Both the position numbers and the translations under genes were made by a program. From NCBI GenBank assembly GCA_047967505.1, contig CM106539.1: a stretch of DNA of 64,000 bases; one strand, 5' to 3'. The notes below the pieces were generated by a model. It did not search any database, was not told the origin of the DNA, and saw only the letters and a program-made list of their open reading frames with translations. The stretch is from Dipteris shenzhenensis. Lineage: Eukaryota; Polypodiophyta; Polypodiopsida; Gleicheniales. Below are positions 11,476-22,274 of this stretch, piece by piece (within the stretch, counting starts at the first letter, position 1; every line of letters starts with the position of its first letter).

Positions 11476-12199
11476 CCTGTTTATATGATTGGGGTCTCAA
11501 AAGGGCCTCATAAGGAATGGATTAAAAAATGGATCAAGCTAAGACCAAGTGAACCCACTATGGTAACCCATGGGCTAAGGGTACCCTAGCATTTATTCAA
11601 CTAACATGGGTACCTTTACTGATCAACCTATGGTAACCCATGGGCTAAGGGTCTCCTAGCATTTATTCAATTGACATGGGCACCTTTATTTTAAAATTAA
11701 TCAACCTTGACCTTTAGATAGAGGTGGATGGTGGATGGATCAAAGACCTAGGATGCTTAAATTGGTGGGAGGCACCTTGGTGGGCTCCAAATTGGCAAAG
11801 GTTGTCAAAATAGAAGTGTAGAGGTCACCATTTATTGTGGACCATTAGATCTTGGATAGATCTAATGGTGGATATCAAAACATCAAATGAAGGGCCTAGA
11901 TTTAGGCGGATTCTAGAGGGTGGAGATGTAGGCACATGAGATCAACGGCTGAGATTTAGCTGCATAATGGACGGTGTGGATTTGAGTGCCTTTTGCTTGC
12001 ATTTCTGCCCTTGAATCTCCTTGAGATCAATGGCCTAGATTCCAATGCCTTTTCTCTGCATCTCCACCCTTGGATCTATTTGTAGATGGATGGCTTAAAA
12101 TGAGCCCCCTTCTCTTTTGATCTCATCCATTAGATTCTCTTAAAACGAGCCCCCTTCCCTTTTAATTTCATCCATTAGATTCTTGTCATTTTGAAGCGC

Positions 12200-12387
12200 T
12201 TAGAGAGAGACAGAGAGGGAGAGAGAAAGAGAGAGGGGGGGTGGGGGGGGGAGACGAAGCAAGAGGGAGAGAGACAATGAGAGGGGGGAGAGGCACGAAA
12301 GGCTACCACATGGCAATATGACTTGATGATCACAAAACTAACAAGCAGTCCGCAGGCAACCAAGTGTCAAGAATAGTTTCCAAAAAT

Positions 12388-12422
<35 letters not shown>

Positions 12423-12432
12423 GATTGTATAT
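12200..12432. repeat. GA-rich microsatellite
   Basis: It is a mix of (GA)n and GGGA blocks with a pure (GA) run at 12390-12420. The reverse-complement partner at 28149-28620 is a longer (CT)n tract, as expected for homologous microsatellites in the two inverted arms. Confidence 0.85.
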
Positions 12433-13067
12433 ATATATAAGTAATTCATAAATAATTTCTCAAATAATAAATAAAATTATATAAATATACAATAGGATGC
12501 TCGCAAATCTTCGTTTTGCATTTCAACAGTAATGCCCCCTATGGATGGATGCTCTCGTTGGCAGCATTAAAGAGCCACGGCCTCTTCCCCTCATGCACAT
12601 TCAAAGGATTCAAATTTGGTTGGATTTTATGTGAGCATTGAAATCTGCACTCAGAACCCTTGAATCTACACCTTTCCAACTATCATCTATCGTCAACAAA
12701 CAAACTTGCAATAACGGGTGTCCTTGGTTCTCGGTCATGGAGTGAAGCTTTGTGGGATTGACATGGTTGGGTGATCTCGAGGAAAGGATTCATTGTCTTG
12801 AACAATTGAAAGCTCTCATGAAACCCTTACTTGATACTGTTATGAATGTTCATTGCACAGTTTTGTGAGAGCTCTGCTTTGTCTCTTGCATCATGTAATG
12901 CATGGTTGTTTGTAACGTCTTTGGAAATGTGGCACCTTAAAAAATCTAGCAAGAACACCTGGAGAGAACATGAACTTCATCCTTGTTATACATGCAATTT
13001 GTAGCTGCTATTGAATATGGGACAATTTCCTTTCACCTAAAATTTATAGTAGAACTACAGTATGGAA

Positions 13068-14280
13068 GCGGAATTGACATTAATAATCAATTGATTGTTT
13101 TGCCATGAAGATGAATCATTTCATCTCTGCCCCTCCATTTCCTAATTACCAGGGAGTAATCAGTTCTAGTGATGTCATGCAAGTCGTAGATGGTGGTCTG
13201 CTCTTAATCTCATATACTACCACTCGCAGCATTTAAGGTTGGAATTTGGAATCAAGAAAAGGGAGGAATGAAATGATGTGATGGTTGAAATGGATTTGTG
13301 TCATTCTATGGCTCATATTTCTTACTTCAAATTCAACAATCCATATTCCTCCATTGTCAAATTCAATGCCAATGCCTCACATTCATCAAATTAAATATAT
13401 GGGCCCCCCTTTCTCCAATCGTCCTCCCCCAATGCTCTCCTTAAGAGAGAAAAAGATTTTGTTTACTTGTTGGCACTTTTTCCTACAAGAGTTTTTCTGA
13501 GCTGATGTTGCTAACGTGGCCAGGTTGCTATGCTCTATAGCAAGTGCTTTTGTTGTCTTATCATGTGCCATCGATGTTGCCTTAGGGGCATTGTCGTACA
13601 TCTAAATCCTATGCTACTAAACGATTACTTGCAGGAGGATGTTGTTTTATGCCATGGGCCTCAATCTCATCATCTACCTCACTTTGGAGCTACACCAAGG
13701 CATGGTTACATCCTCCGCCAACATTAAAAACTAGGCTGCCTCCATTTATATCACCCCCATGGTAGGAGCTTGGATCATAGACGCTCACCTCGGCCAATTC
13801 TGAGTAGCTTATTTTGGTTGCTACGCACTGCTTGCTATTGCTGGCTAAGCTGGTGTCGAGACCAAGAAGTCATCCACCAAGGTTGTCGAGAAATCCGTCA
13901 TGGAGGAGTCTTGAATTGTCGAGTCTAGACCACAAACAACCATATTCATCATCATAAGAAAGAGAGTTTTATGTTATGGTCTAAGCTTCAAAAAACTAGA
14001 GAAATTACTTATAAGCTATGAGGGACAATATTTCTAATTAGTGAGTTCGTAAGGAAAGAAATGCAAATTTTTTTAATGCAGCTACAATTTGAGATCCTGC
14101 TTGGTAAATTAAAGAGTATCTATATGCTTTTATTTAAATTACTGATGATACAAACAAGACATGTTTGATAATTATGGATCAATAAAGTTGTCCTAGAATT
14201 TGTAATGAAGTGCTAAAAATTCCACCACAATAAAACTGAATGCCTAAATTGATTATTACATGGATTTAAGATCCCATATT
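13068..14280 (+). repeat. direct repeat, copy 1 (carries NPF pseudogene)
   Basis: This segment matches 19762-21640 in the same orientation, starting at GGAATTGACATTAATAAT and ending around GAATGCCTAA. Copy 2 carries an extra block of about 710 bp at 20594-21306, an LTR element fragment. Copy 1 is uninterrupted there, joining GAGTCTA directly to GACCACAAACAACC. Confidence 0.85.
13500..13875 (+). pseudogene. NPF/PTR transporter pseudogene, copy 1
   Basis: From 13636 the frame reads RMLFYAMGLNLIIYLT, then LHQGMVTSSANIKN, a stop, ITPMVGAWIIDAHLGQF, a stop, and VAYFGCYALL. This follows the conserved N-terminal region of NPF/PTR (POT family) transporters: F-Y-G-x-x-x-N-L-x-x-Y-L-T, the N-W-x-G region, T-P-x-x-G-A-x-x-A-D-x-x-L-G-R-Y. 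The family moves nitrate, peptides or hormones across membranes through 12 helices. Only the second and third helix region remains, with stops, and no promoter or downstream exons are visible. Confidence 0.75.
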
Positions 14281-14779
14281 ATCTTCATGATTTGTGATAC
14301 TATGAACATGTTTTCTGGAAGGAGAGGGAGAAAGCAGTGAGACCCAAAATTTCTCCTAGAATAATGGGTCATATTACTGGGTCATAGGCATATATATATA
14401 TATATTTAAGAGCTAGGTTGATTTAGGAGAAAGCTCTATATAGCTCTAACACCTTCACTCAAAGTAGGTCCGCTAGTTGCGGGTGACAAAACCCTTTAGG
14501 TGTACAAGGACAAAACCCGAGCTACTATATGTATATCTATGTAAAATATATATACAAAGAGTGCCCATAGGCCAATTAGATTAATAAAGTGCAAAGTGCA
14601 TGTGGATAGTAGAAAGGTATAATACCACGTGCACATAAGATAATGATGTGTGCATAGTACAATACAAAGAACAGGTGGTATGTTGTATGCATGATACAAT
14701 GCAAAGTGCATGATAATACAATGTGTAAGTATAGTGCAAAGTACATGTGCTATTTTGTGTGTTCATGTCGATATTAGAT

Positions 14780-15080
14780 CAACCTGAGCTAATTGCATGA
14801 ATAGCAAAACTTGTCAGGATCACCAGGAAGGAAATCAAGTTCCACCAAGTCATTTGTCTAAATATGTCTTCCAACCAGAAGGGTAATAAGGTCCTCTTCC
14901 AATTAAATGTATAGCAAGAACCTCTTTCAATTGGAAACAAGGACAATAATAAGTTCATGAAATAATATAATCTAGTTGGAAGGATAAGAAGCTCCTCTTC
15001 CAATTGGAAGTATAATAAGCTCCTGTTTCAACTGGAAGCAAGGATAATAATAAGCTCATGAAAAAATATAATCTCAGTGA
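14780..15080. repeat. about 110-bp tandem repeat inside the TRIM-like element
   Basis: The block containing CTCTTCCAATT, GGAAGCAAGGATAATAATAAG and TCATGAAA-AATATAATCT occurs twice, near 14890-14975 and 14990-15080. The preceding 14580-14760 stretch has irregular repeats of GTGCAAAGTGCATG. Confidence 0.65.
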
Positions 15081-15469
15081 GATGAAATAAAAAGAGGCAA
15101 GCTTTTAGAAATTAGGCATAGCTAACATAATCGTAGCCGGAGTGACATCAACACAACTAAACAATATCAAAAGAGGCAAGCTTGTGATTATTTTCCTCAA
15201 ACAAGCTACAAGGTAAAACAAACTTGCAAAATTTGGGCAATGGGCTAAAAGGAGGTGCCTTACTCCAAAGAAGCAACCATGGGCTGGAAACTAGGTAAAT
15301 GTAGCAAGAGAAGAATTCTCGAGAACACCCACAATAGCCAACAAAGGCATAAAAAATAGACTTGTGCTATTTGGGAATAGAGATAAAGCATAGTGTAAAG
15401 TAAATTTCCAAAAGTTTTTTTTGCTTTTTGAGCCTCAAAGAAGACCTTCTAGTGGCTGGAAAGGAAGTA

Positions 15470-15712
15470 TACTCAGGGAGGTCACTATTTTTTAACCCTC
15501 TATATCACATGTGTTCAAGGCTTATTTATAAAACCCCTTATCAGTAAATTTATCACGAATAAAATATACCCTTTTTATATTCAATCTGTGAATAGCCCCT
15601 TTGTGTGATACCCTTTGATATGTGCAAAATTTGTAAAAAGGAGGTTTTAAAAACTCCTTCTATTGAGCCCACATGCTAGACTTACATACTTTATGAGTGA
15701 CCCCCCTTTGGT
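15470..15712. mobile_element. MITE relic of the GGGGGGTCAC family
   Basis: The left end CTCAGGGAGGTCACTAT near 15473 and the right end GAGTGACCCCCC near 15703 match the intact MITE at 17787-18032. The interior keeps the CTCTATATCACATG and AATAAAATATACCC words. It is nested inside the TRIM-like element, so it inserted after, or was carried by, that element. Confidence 0.6.
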
Positions 15713-16849
15713 AACTATAGTAGGTTGTTTTTAACCTTGGGGCCATATATGATCTATCCCCCAAGACAAAAAAGGATACGAATCAAAGAATGGAGTTGGA
15801 TATGTGTTGGAAATGGCAAAACCGATTATAAACTACATGCCATGAATACCACAAGAGCAAATAGCATGAGAGAATAATAGAGCTGAGCTCAAGGAAGAAC
15901 TCATCAAGAAGATAGTGAGCATTTATGCATACCTAAGATCAAGTCATCTTTAGTCATGACTCTTCATCTTCCTATCCACGAACCACTTCTACCAATTCAT
16001 GGATAGCAGATAGTGAAAAGAATTAACCATAGCTTTCTTACATCAAATAAGAATATAGTAATCCATCCACTCAAAGTAACTAGTGCATATCAACATGAAA
16101 AGCTTTCTTCAATAGTGATTGTTTTGTCTCATCATATTGGTGAAAATAATGTCACTCGCCTTCTATAAATAGGCTAGAGCATAGGCAAGCTCTGATAACA
16201 TATGGGAAGAAGAGCGAGAGAGGAGTGAGACACAAGATTGCTCCCTAAAGAAGTGATTGTATTGATAGATCAGAGGCATATATATAGTTGAGGACCATGT
16301 TGATTTAGGGGTGATCTCTATATAACTCTAACATTTTTTGAACGGACTAGCATCTACACTAGAAACAATTTGACTTTAAGTTACATAAGGGAGTATTTAA
16401 AGTAATTTAGAAAAAAAATATAGGTTTGTATAGGAAAAAGAGCATACTTTATTAAGAAATTATTTACAGATAAGGGATTTTACAAATAGGCCTTGAACGC
16501 ACGTGCTATAGAGGATTTATACATAGTTCCCCACCTAGTATAAATCTAAATTTCTAATATATTGAAAAAACATTGTATGGATTCATATACTTTATCTTAA
16601 AATTTCAAAGGAAAGATCATGAAGGTCTTGAATTTTTTTGTTAATTTTAACATAAAATTTTCAAATGTCAATGAATTAATGATGAAAAAGGATGCATACA
16701 AACCTTTTACATGAAATCTTTGAGGTGATTCATGGAGGTAAGAAAATCCCATCTATAACTTGGTTTTAGCTGCATTATACATTGTACAATAGTAGACAGA
16801 CTTAAGCAAAACATAGTTGGGAATTAGTGATTGAGAATTCATATCTTAC

Positions 16850-17640
16850 CACAACAAGACAAAGCACCTACAGACGCACACACAGACGCGTTTGCTAAGC
16901 TTTAAACAAAACTTACGGGTGCGTCTATTTGCACGTCTATTTGCGCATCTAGAGACCCACATCTAACGGCACGTCTATATAGCAGAGAGACACACAAATA
17001 AACGCTTCTCGAATAGACAGACGCATATATAGATGCATTTATAGATGCTCTGATAGATGCACTACATAATATTTTTTAAATTTATAGAATGCTGTGTATG
17101 TTGTGTATGCTATGTAGTTACAGGAATCCCATTTCTACATGGTGTAATTCAATTCTTACAGCCAACCGCATTTTAATTAGCACTCTTGCAAGCACGTCTA
17201 TAGCCGACAATTATAATTTCAAATAAAACATTACAACTCTCAAAACGTTTAGTTCACAAGGCATTAATTGATAGAACATTGCACAAGAAAATTGAAAGCT
17301 CAAAAAGTGCTTGTATGTACATATAGCACGAAGCCAAGCCACGTCCTGTGGCTTCAAGTACCAAAAATAAGAGGAGTGTATATACAAGAGACACAAGCCA
17401 AACCAGTGGCTTTAAGTACAAAAAAGAGTAGCTAGCACTACTTCTACAACTAATCTAATTTCTCCACATCCTCGCTCCCTTCTACGCTCCCTTCTGCGCT
17501 CCCATCTCTGCCTCCTTCCTCATCTTCTTGTGCAGGGGCCTGTAAACAAGGGACAAGATATATCAATGTATGAAAAATCAAATCTTAACTTATAATATTG
17601 ACATTATTTAATTACTTTCAAATACCTCGGGGGACGCTCC
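16850..17640 (-). mobile_element. CACTA family-2 left end with TNPA 3' exon
   Basis: The terminal repeat CACAACAAGACAAAGCACC starts at 16850. It is followed by many GACGCG- and GCGTCTA-type subterminal repeats (16870-17070), a conserved AT-rich block, and the reverse complement of the last TNPA exon (acidic tail APAQEDEEGG...DVEKLD, about 17450-17540), preceded on its own strand by a TTTACAG splice acceptor. The element breaks off at about 17645, within the upstream exon, so only some 790 bp of the left end is present. Confidence 0.75.
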
Positions 17641-17786
17641 AGTAGCCTATAGTTCTACTATAAATTTCAGGTGAAACTAATTTATCCCATATTCAATAGC
17701 AGCTACAGATTGCATGTATAACAAGGACGAAGTTCACGTTCTCTCCAAGTGTCCTTGCTAGGTTTTTTGGAGTGCCACATGAAATA

Positions 17787-18032
17787 CTCGGGGGGGCCAC
17801 TATGTATAAACCCTCTATATCACGTGCGTTCAAGGCCTATTTCTAAAATCCCTTATCTATAAATTTTTCATTAATAAAATGTACCCCTTTTCTATACAAA
17901 TCTATAAATTTTTTTCAAAACTATTTTAAATAGTCCCTTATGTATATTTATTTCTGTAAATTTTGGAAATTAAAAAAATCCTTCTGTTGAACTCACGTGA
18001 TAGGGTTACATATGATGAGTGACCCCCCCGAG
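17787..18032. mobile_element. intact 246-bp MITE (8-bp target duplication)
   Basis: Ends are CTCGGGGGGG and CCCCCCCGAG, extended by CCAC and GTGA. Direct 8-bp flanks ATGAAATA lie at 17779-17786 and 18033-18040. The paralogue at 26950-26960 has a single ATGAAATA and no insertion, an empty site that fixes both borders. It encodes no protein. An 8-bp duplication is typical of hAT elements, but the terminal sequence is not a standard hAT end. Confidence 0.9.
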
Positions 18033-18305
18033 ATGAAATACGTTAAATGCAAGACACGAAAACCTATCTATTTGTCATTCCTCGACTATTTTTTCATGAA
18101 ATTACAATTGCTCAAAGGCAATATGCAGGCATGATAGGTCCCTTTGATGCCTTCAACTTGTGGTATCTACTTTTCTCAGTTCGCAATGTGGTTGTGGATG
18201 CCTATTTTTTCACCCAAACCATCACTAACATCGAGAAGCTTATGTAATTATATATTCAAAAAATTTCAAAGACGTTACAAACAACCATGCATTACACGAT
18301 GCAAG

Positions 18306-18918
18306 AGACAAAACAGAGCTCAATATGGTGTGGTGGATCAAGCTGACCTCTACGTGCAAGATGGTGCAGCGGAAGGTATCGAGCATAACCTTCATAAACA
18401 TTTTTCCTCATATGCTTGGAGTATCGTGCAAGTGATTTTAAACCCAGTCCAAAAACAGGACAAGCATTGGTACCCACTTGTAACAAGTCCTGCACGCGTG
18501 CATGAATGTGTTAGTATAAGACATGCATGCCAAAGAGAGTCATAAAAGCATAATCCTATATTATACATGTAAAGACACAACCACGTACCTGCGCACTCTC
18601 CATATCCTGGGTAGTCATGCATGTTCCACATCAAGATACCCCTGACCAAAATATCATTGGTATGTCTAGAAGCTCTAGAAATATCAAAGACCCACACTCC
18701 TCTCCATAAGATCTATAACTCCTCTATCAAAGGTGCCATGTGGACGTCCATATTTTTGGCCTTGCACTTCCTTGGCACAAGTAGTGCAAGCATGAGGTGT
18801 CCCTTCTTTATTGTTAGCCATGGTGGGATATTGTAATTCACCAAGACTATGGACCATGTCGACCAAGATGTCAAGCGTAAGCTGAAAGGATTCACCCCAT
18901 CCATGGCGAGCCCAAGAT
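18306..18918 (-). pseudogene. TNP2-like transposase fragment, family 1
   Basis: The minus strand matches the middle of the transposase at 4075-4668 in order, with blocks DGVNPFSLR, VNYNIPPWLTIKKGHLML, MHDYPGYGEC and an intron between the last two. Both ends are cut: at 18306 it joins the direct-repeat segment, and at 18918-18922 it abuts a CACTA terminus. Confidence 0.8.
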
Positions 18919-18922
18919 GTAA

Positions 18923-19510
18923 CACTACAAGGCATAGGCCCTTTTCTGACGGTTACACATCGATGTTTATCACGCATGGGGCACTAATCGTTGGTATGCA
19001 AAGCGGGCTTAAAAAGTGTTGCTATATAGCAACACTTTTATAAACATCGCTATATAGCAACACTTGCCAGACTTGTATAAGGCCATTATATAGCAACGTT
19101 TTATAGAGAGTGTTTTTCCCCATACCAACCTTTAAAGATAGTTTTACCCAATGACAAAAAAAAATGCTTTTCATACATGTTTGATCCTTTGAAAGAATAA
19201 AAGTACAAGAGCATGTACATCAAGTTTGAAGCTCATATATTCATGTCCACGTTTGAGACTTGGCTTCATCTTGAGCCAAGTCTAGTGTGCCAAACAAGTC
19301 TATCTCCAACTCTATACTGAGTTGATCTCCTATATCATCATTGTACTCTAGCATCGTACGTAAATTCGAGTGATTCTTGATGATCGTCAGCTTCTTCCTC
19401 AATATCGTGATCTCCATCTTCCTCCCATATGATGTCATTATGCACATCTTTCTCTTGGCTCATATTGTGATCTTCATCTTCTTCTCTAAATCCATCTAGA
19501 TCAATTGGAC
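18923..19510 (-). mobile_element. CACTA family-1 3' end with terminal repeat
   Basis: The plus strand starts with CACTACAAGG (18923-18932), the classic CACTA terminus. Next come palindromes at 19012-19039 (28 bp, perfect) and about 19045-19064, variants of the TCGCTATATAGCGA element seen at 2634-2767. The minus strand at 19380-19510 then encodes the acidic transposase tail (MSQEKDVHNDIIWEEDGDHD), almost the same as the tail at 63460-63560. Orientation is therefore 3' end at 18923 and gene to the right; the rest of the element is absent. Confidence 0.8.
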
Positions 19511-19761
19511 CATGAACATAAGTTCAAAGGGCTTGTAATGCCATGTGCAAGGGCATAGGCAATGTAAGAAAGATAATATCATGTCCTAGTCGAGCAATCT
19601 TTGTGTTGGTGTTGCACGTACATAGGAGAACTCTCTAATTTCTTGTAGCTAGAAGGTGGCCCATACACTAGGAGTCTACAGCTCAAAGGGCTTTAGCAAT
19701 GGTCACTTGTAGGTAGAGAATAGAGCTCTCACAGATTTAGGGAAGAAGGAGGATAATGGAG
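19511..19761. other. unclassified spacer
   Basis: About 250 bp between the CACTA end and the direct-repeat copy 2. No open frame, repeat or signal was recognised. Confidence 0.4.
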
Positions 19762-20189
19762 AAGTGGAATTGACATTAATAATTAATTGATTGTTTTGCC
19801 ATGAAGATGAAGCATTTCACATTTGCCCCTCCATTTCCTAATTACCAGAGAGTAATCAATTCTAGTAATGTCATGCAAGTCCTAGATGGTCCGCTCTTAA
19901 TCTCATAGACTACCACTCGGAGCATTTAAGGTTAAAATTTGGAATCAAGAAGAGGGTGGAATGAAATGAGGTGATGATTGAAATGGATTTGTGTCATCCT
20001 ATGGCCCATATTTCTTACTTCAAATTCAATGATCCATATTTCTCCATTGTCAAATCCAATGATCCAATGGCTCACATTCATCAAATTAAATATATGGGCC
20101 CACTTTCTCCAATCGTCCTCCCCCAATCTCTCCTTAAGAGAAAAAGATTTTGTTTCCCTGTTGGCACTTTTTCCTACAAGAGTTTTTCT

Positions 20190-20525
20190 GAGCTGATGTT
20201 GCTAACCTGGCCAGGCTGCTATGCTCTATAGCAAGTGCTTTTGCTGTCTTATCGTGTGTAGTTGGTGCGACCTTAGAGGCATTGTTGTACATCTAGATCC
20301 CATGCTACTGATAGATTACTTGCGAGAGGATGTCGTTTTATGCCATGGGCCTCAATCTCATCATCTACCTCACTTTGGAGCCACACCAAGGCATGGTCGC
20401 ATCCTCTGCCTCCATTTGTATCACCCCTGTGGTAGGAGCTTGGATCATAGATGCTCACCTCGGCCAATTCTAGGCAGCTTATTTTGGTTGCTACTCACTG
20501 CTTGTTGCTGCTAGCTAAGCTGGTG
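20190..20525 (+). pseudogene. NPF/PTR transporter pseudogene, copy 2
   Basis: The frame around 20315 reads RMSFYAMGLNLIIYLTLEPH, then QGMVASSA, ITPVVGAWIIDAHLGQF, a stop and AAYFGCYSLLVAA. It aligns with copy 1 at 13636 but lacks about 21 bases that encoded the NIKN region, and upstream stops differ. The fragment covers helices two and three of a POT/NPF transporter and cannot be functional. Confidence 0.75.
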
Positions 20526-20593
20526 TCGAGGAGAGGAAGTCATCTGCCAAGGTTGTTGAGAAAGCCATCATGGAGGAGTCTTGAGTTATCGAG

Positions 20594-21306
20594 TCTACTC
20601 CTAGCATCGGTTGCCATGCCTTTCTACTAGGTGTGGACATGAGGGTCTTTGTCAAAAGTAGGAGCCGTTCTAGGCATTCAGATTGTGGCGCTATCTTTGC
20701 ACAGAGGCCATTAAGCCCATTGTGCACTAAGGGTTGTAGATGATGCTGCTTGGAATGGCAGTTGATAGAGATGTTGGAGCTACTAGACATGGTTGTGGGC
20801 AATCTTTAGCCCATGAAAGGGATATTTGAGCCGTTGGAGTCATGTGTGAGAAGTTCACTAGAGTGTAGGATCCATTTTATTGATGAATCTTCCTCTCTTA
20901 TTTAGAATATATTCTCTCACAAACACCATCGATAAATGAAACTCAACGAGTATGAATCTCTTTGTGGATGGATATGACTCTTATGTCTCTCTCTCAATAG
21001 ATCTCTCAACCATATCTAAGACAATTATAAGAGCTAAACCTACGCTTTGATACCATGAAAAGTGTTTGGGGTCATGCTAAGTGTATTCTACACAAGGTTG
21101 TTCAAAGAACTAAGGAGGCTCAAAGAACACTAAACAAGACATGAGAGGGAGATAGAAGTAGGCACAATCTTATTACACATTAAAGTGGCTATAATTGTAG
21201 CTAAATGCTAAAAGTAGTGGATGCTAGTGACCCTTTTTTAGTGATAGATACTAGTAACTTTAAAAGTTGTAGTGCTTCTAGAGGGTGGTAGACTAGATGC
21301 ATTAAG
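20594..21306 (-). mobile_element. LTR retrotransposon 5' fragment (LTR, PBS, leader, gag start)
   Basis: GCTTTGATACCA near 21045 is the complement of TGGTATCAAAGC, an initiator-Met-type primer-binding site, preceded on the minus strand by an LTR that ends in CTTTTCA. Downstream on the minus strand is a leader of about 240 bp and a short open frame (20802 down to about 20594) starting MSSSSNISINCHSKQHH, in the position of gag. The block is absent from paralogous copy 1, so it is either an insertion here or a deletion there; possible flanking direct repeat TCTA. Confidence 0.6.
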
Positions 21307-22274
21307 AGTAAAAATCTAGACCACAAACAACCATATTTATTAGCATAAGAAAGAGAGTTTTATGCTATGGTCTAAGCTTCAAAATACTAGAAGAATTACT
21401 TATAAGCTACGAGGGACAATATTTCTAATTAATGAGTCCGTAAGGAAATAAATGCAAATTTTTTTAATGGGGCTACAATTTGAGATCCTGCTTGGCAAAT
21501 GAAAGAGTATCTGTATGCTTTTATTTAAATTACTAATGATACAAACAAGATATGTTTGATAATTATGGATCAATAACCTTGTACTACAATTTGTAATGAA
21601 GTGACCAAAATTTCACAACAACAAAATTGAATGCCTAAGAAAATAAGAGCAAAAGCCTAACACGAAAATCTGTTTAAAAATATCACACTATTTCACAATT
21701 AAAATGATTACCGTTACTTTCAAGGTAACTTGTCAAAGAGAGCATCACTCTAAGGAGGTTACAATATTAGACAACTATTGCGGAAGATTATGAAGGAAAG
21801 ATAGTGACTGCAAGCTAGAAGATGCCACTTGCTTGCAGAAGTGATACTCCGTCGCCCTGGAATGGGAGCTAGATTGCCAACGATCTTACTACAGTTGGAA
21901 AATAAATTTTGAGCACGAGGAGAATCCTCGCAATATACGCAAAAGGGATAATCGAGAAAGGGGGACTCCGATGCTATCGAGATTTGTCCATTAGGAGTCT
22001 AGGTTAGAAAATATAAGTTAGAAAACACAGCTCATTAAGGGTGCACCCGTCGTACAAACTACAATTTATTTTAAGGAGCGTGTAGTAGGATCATATTGGC
22101 AGCGGACGCAGTTTGGCTTCAACTTCATTCAACGACACGCCTACTTGTATTATTTGTAATTGGGCGCGAGTCTGCTCGCGTTCGCTACTTATAAGCGAGT
22201 CCAATTGTTAGAGCATGCATGGGAGACACAGATATAAAAGAAAGAAAGCAACTATGCATTAATCATGTTGGTAC

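Larger units (their letters stand above)
10048..13066 (+). repeat. large inverted repeat, left arm
   Basis: Reverse-complement matches to 26815-32052 can be followed in order: the gypsy RNase H piece (10150-10715), the block near 10990-11340, the MITE-like block (11285-11475), the GA microsatellite (12200-12430 against CT at 28150-28620), the 12540-12850 block against 27245-27560, and 12855-13066 against 26815-26960 and 27190-27240. This arm lacks about 1.43 kb found at 29977-31412 and about 230 bp found at 26960-27190. Between the named elements it contains no intact gene. Confidence 0.8.
14316..16333 (-). mobile_element. TRIM-like non-autonomous LTR retrotransposon
   Basis: LTRs of 136 bp (14316-14451) and 131 bp (16203-16333) both run from TG to CTCTAACA on the plus strand. 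The primer-binding site, in reverse complement, is GCTCTGATAACA at 16189-16200, one mismatch from the complement of initiator-Met tRNA, so the element reads on the minus strand. A polypurine-like tract (14452-14465, reverse) precedes the 3' LTR. Flanks TTTTC (14311-14315) and TTTTT (16334-16338) are a near-perfect 5-bp target duplication. The 1.75-kb interior encodes no gag or pol and contains internal repeats and a MITE relic, so it must move with helper proteins. Confidence 0.8.
16666..18305 (+). repeat. direct repeat with 25345-27242, copy 1
   Basis: Near-identical sequence in the same orientation starts at GATGAAAAAGGATGCATAC and ends at ACAAAACAGAGCTC. It includes the CACTA family-2 left end and about 430 bp of unclassified flank. 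Copy 1 has the MITE at 17787; copy 2 lacks it but has an internal 505-bp duplication. After the shared end, copy 1 passes into a CACTA transposase fragment while copy 2 continues into the inverted-repeat arm. Confidence 0.85.
19762..21640 (+). repeat. direct repeat, copy 2 (carries NPF pseudogene)
   Basis: It matches 13068-14280 in the same direction, interrupted by the LTR fragment at 20594-21306. It ends at GAATGCCTAA, exactly where the AP2/ERF inverted-repeat arm begins; in copy 1 the same words run on into ATTGATTATT. Confidence 0.85.
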
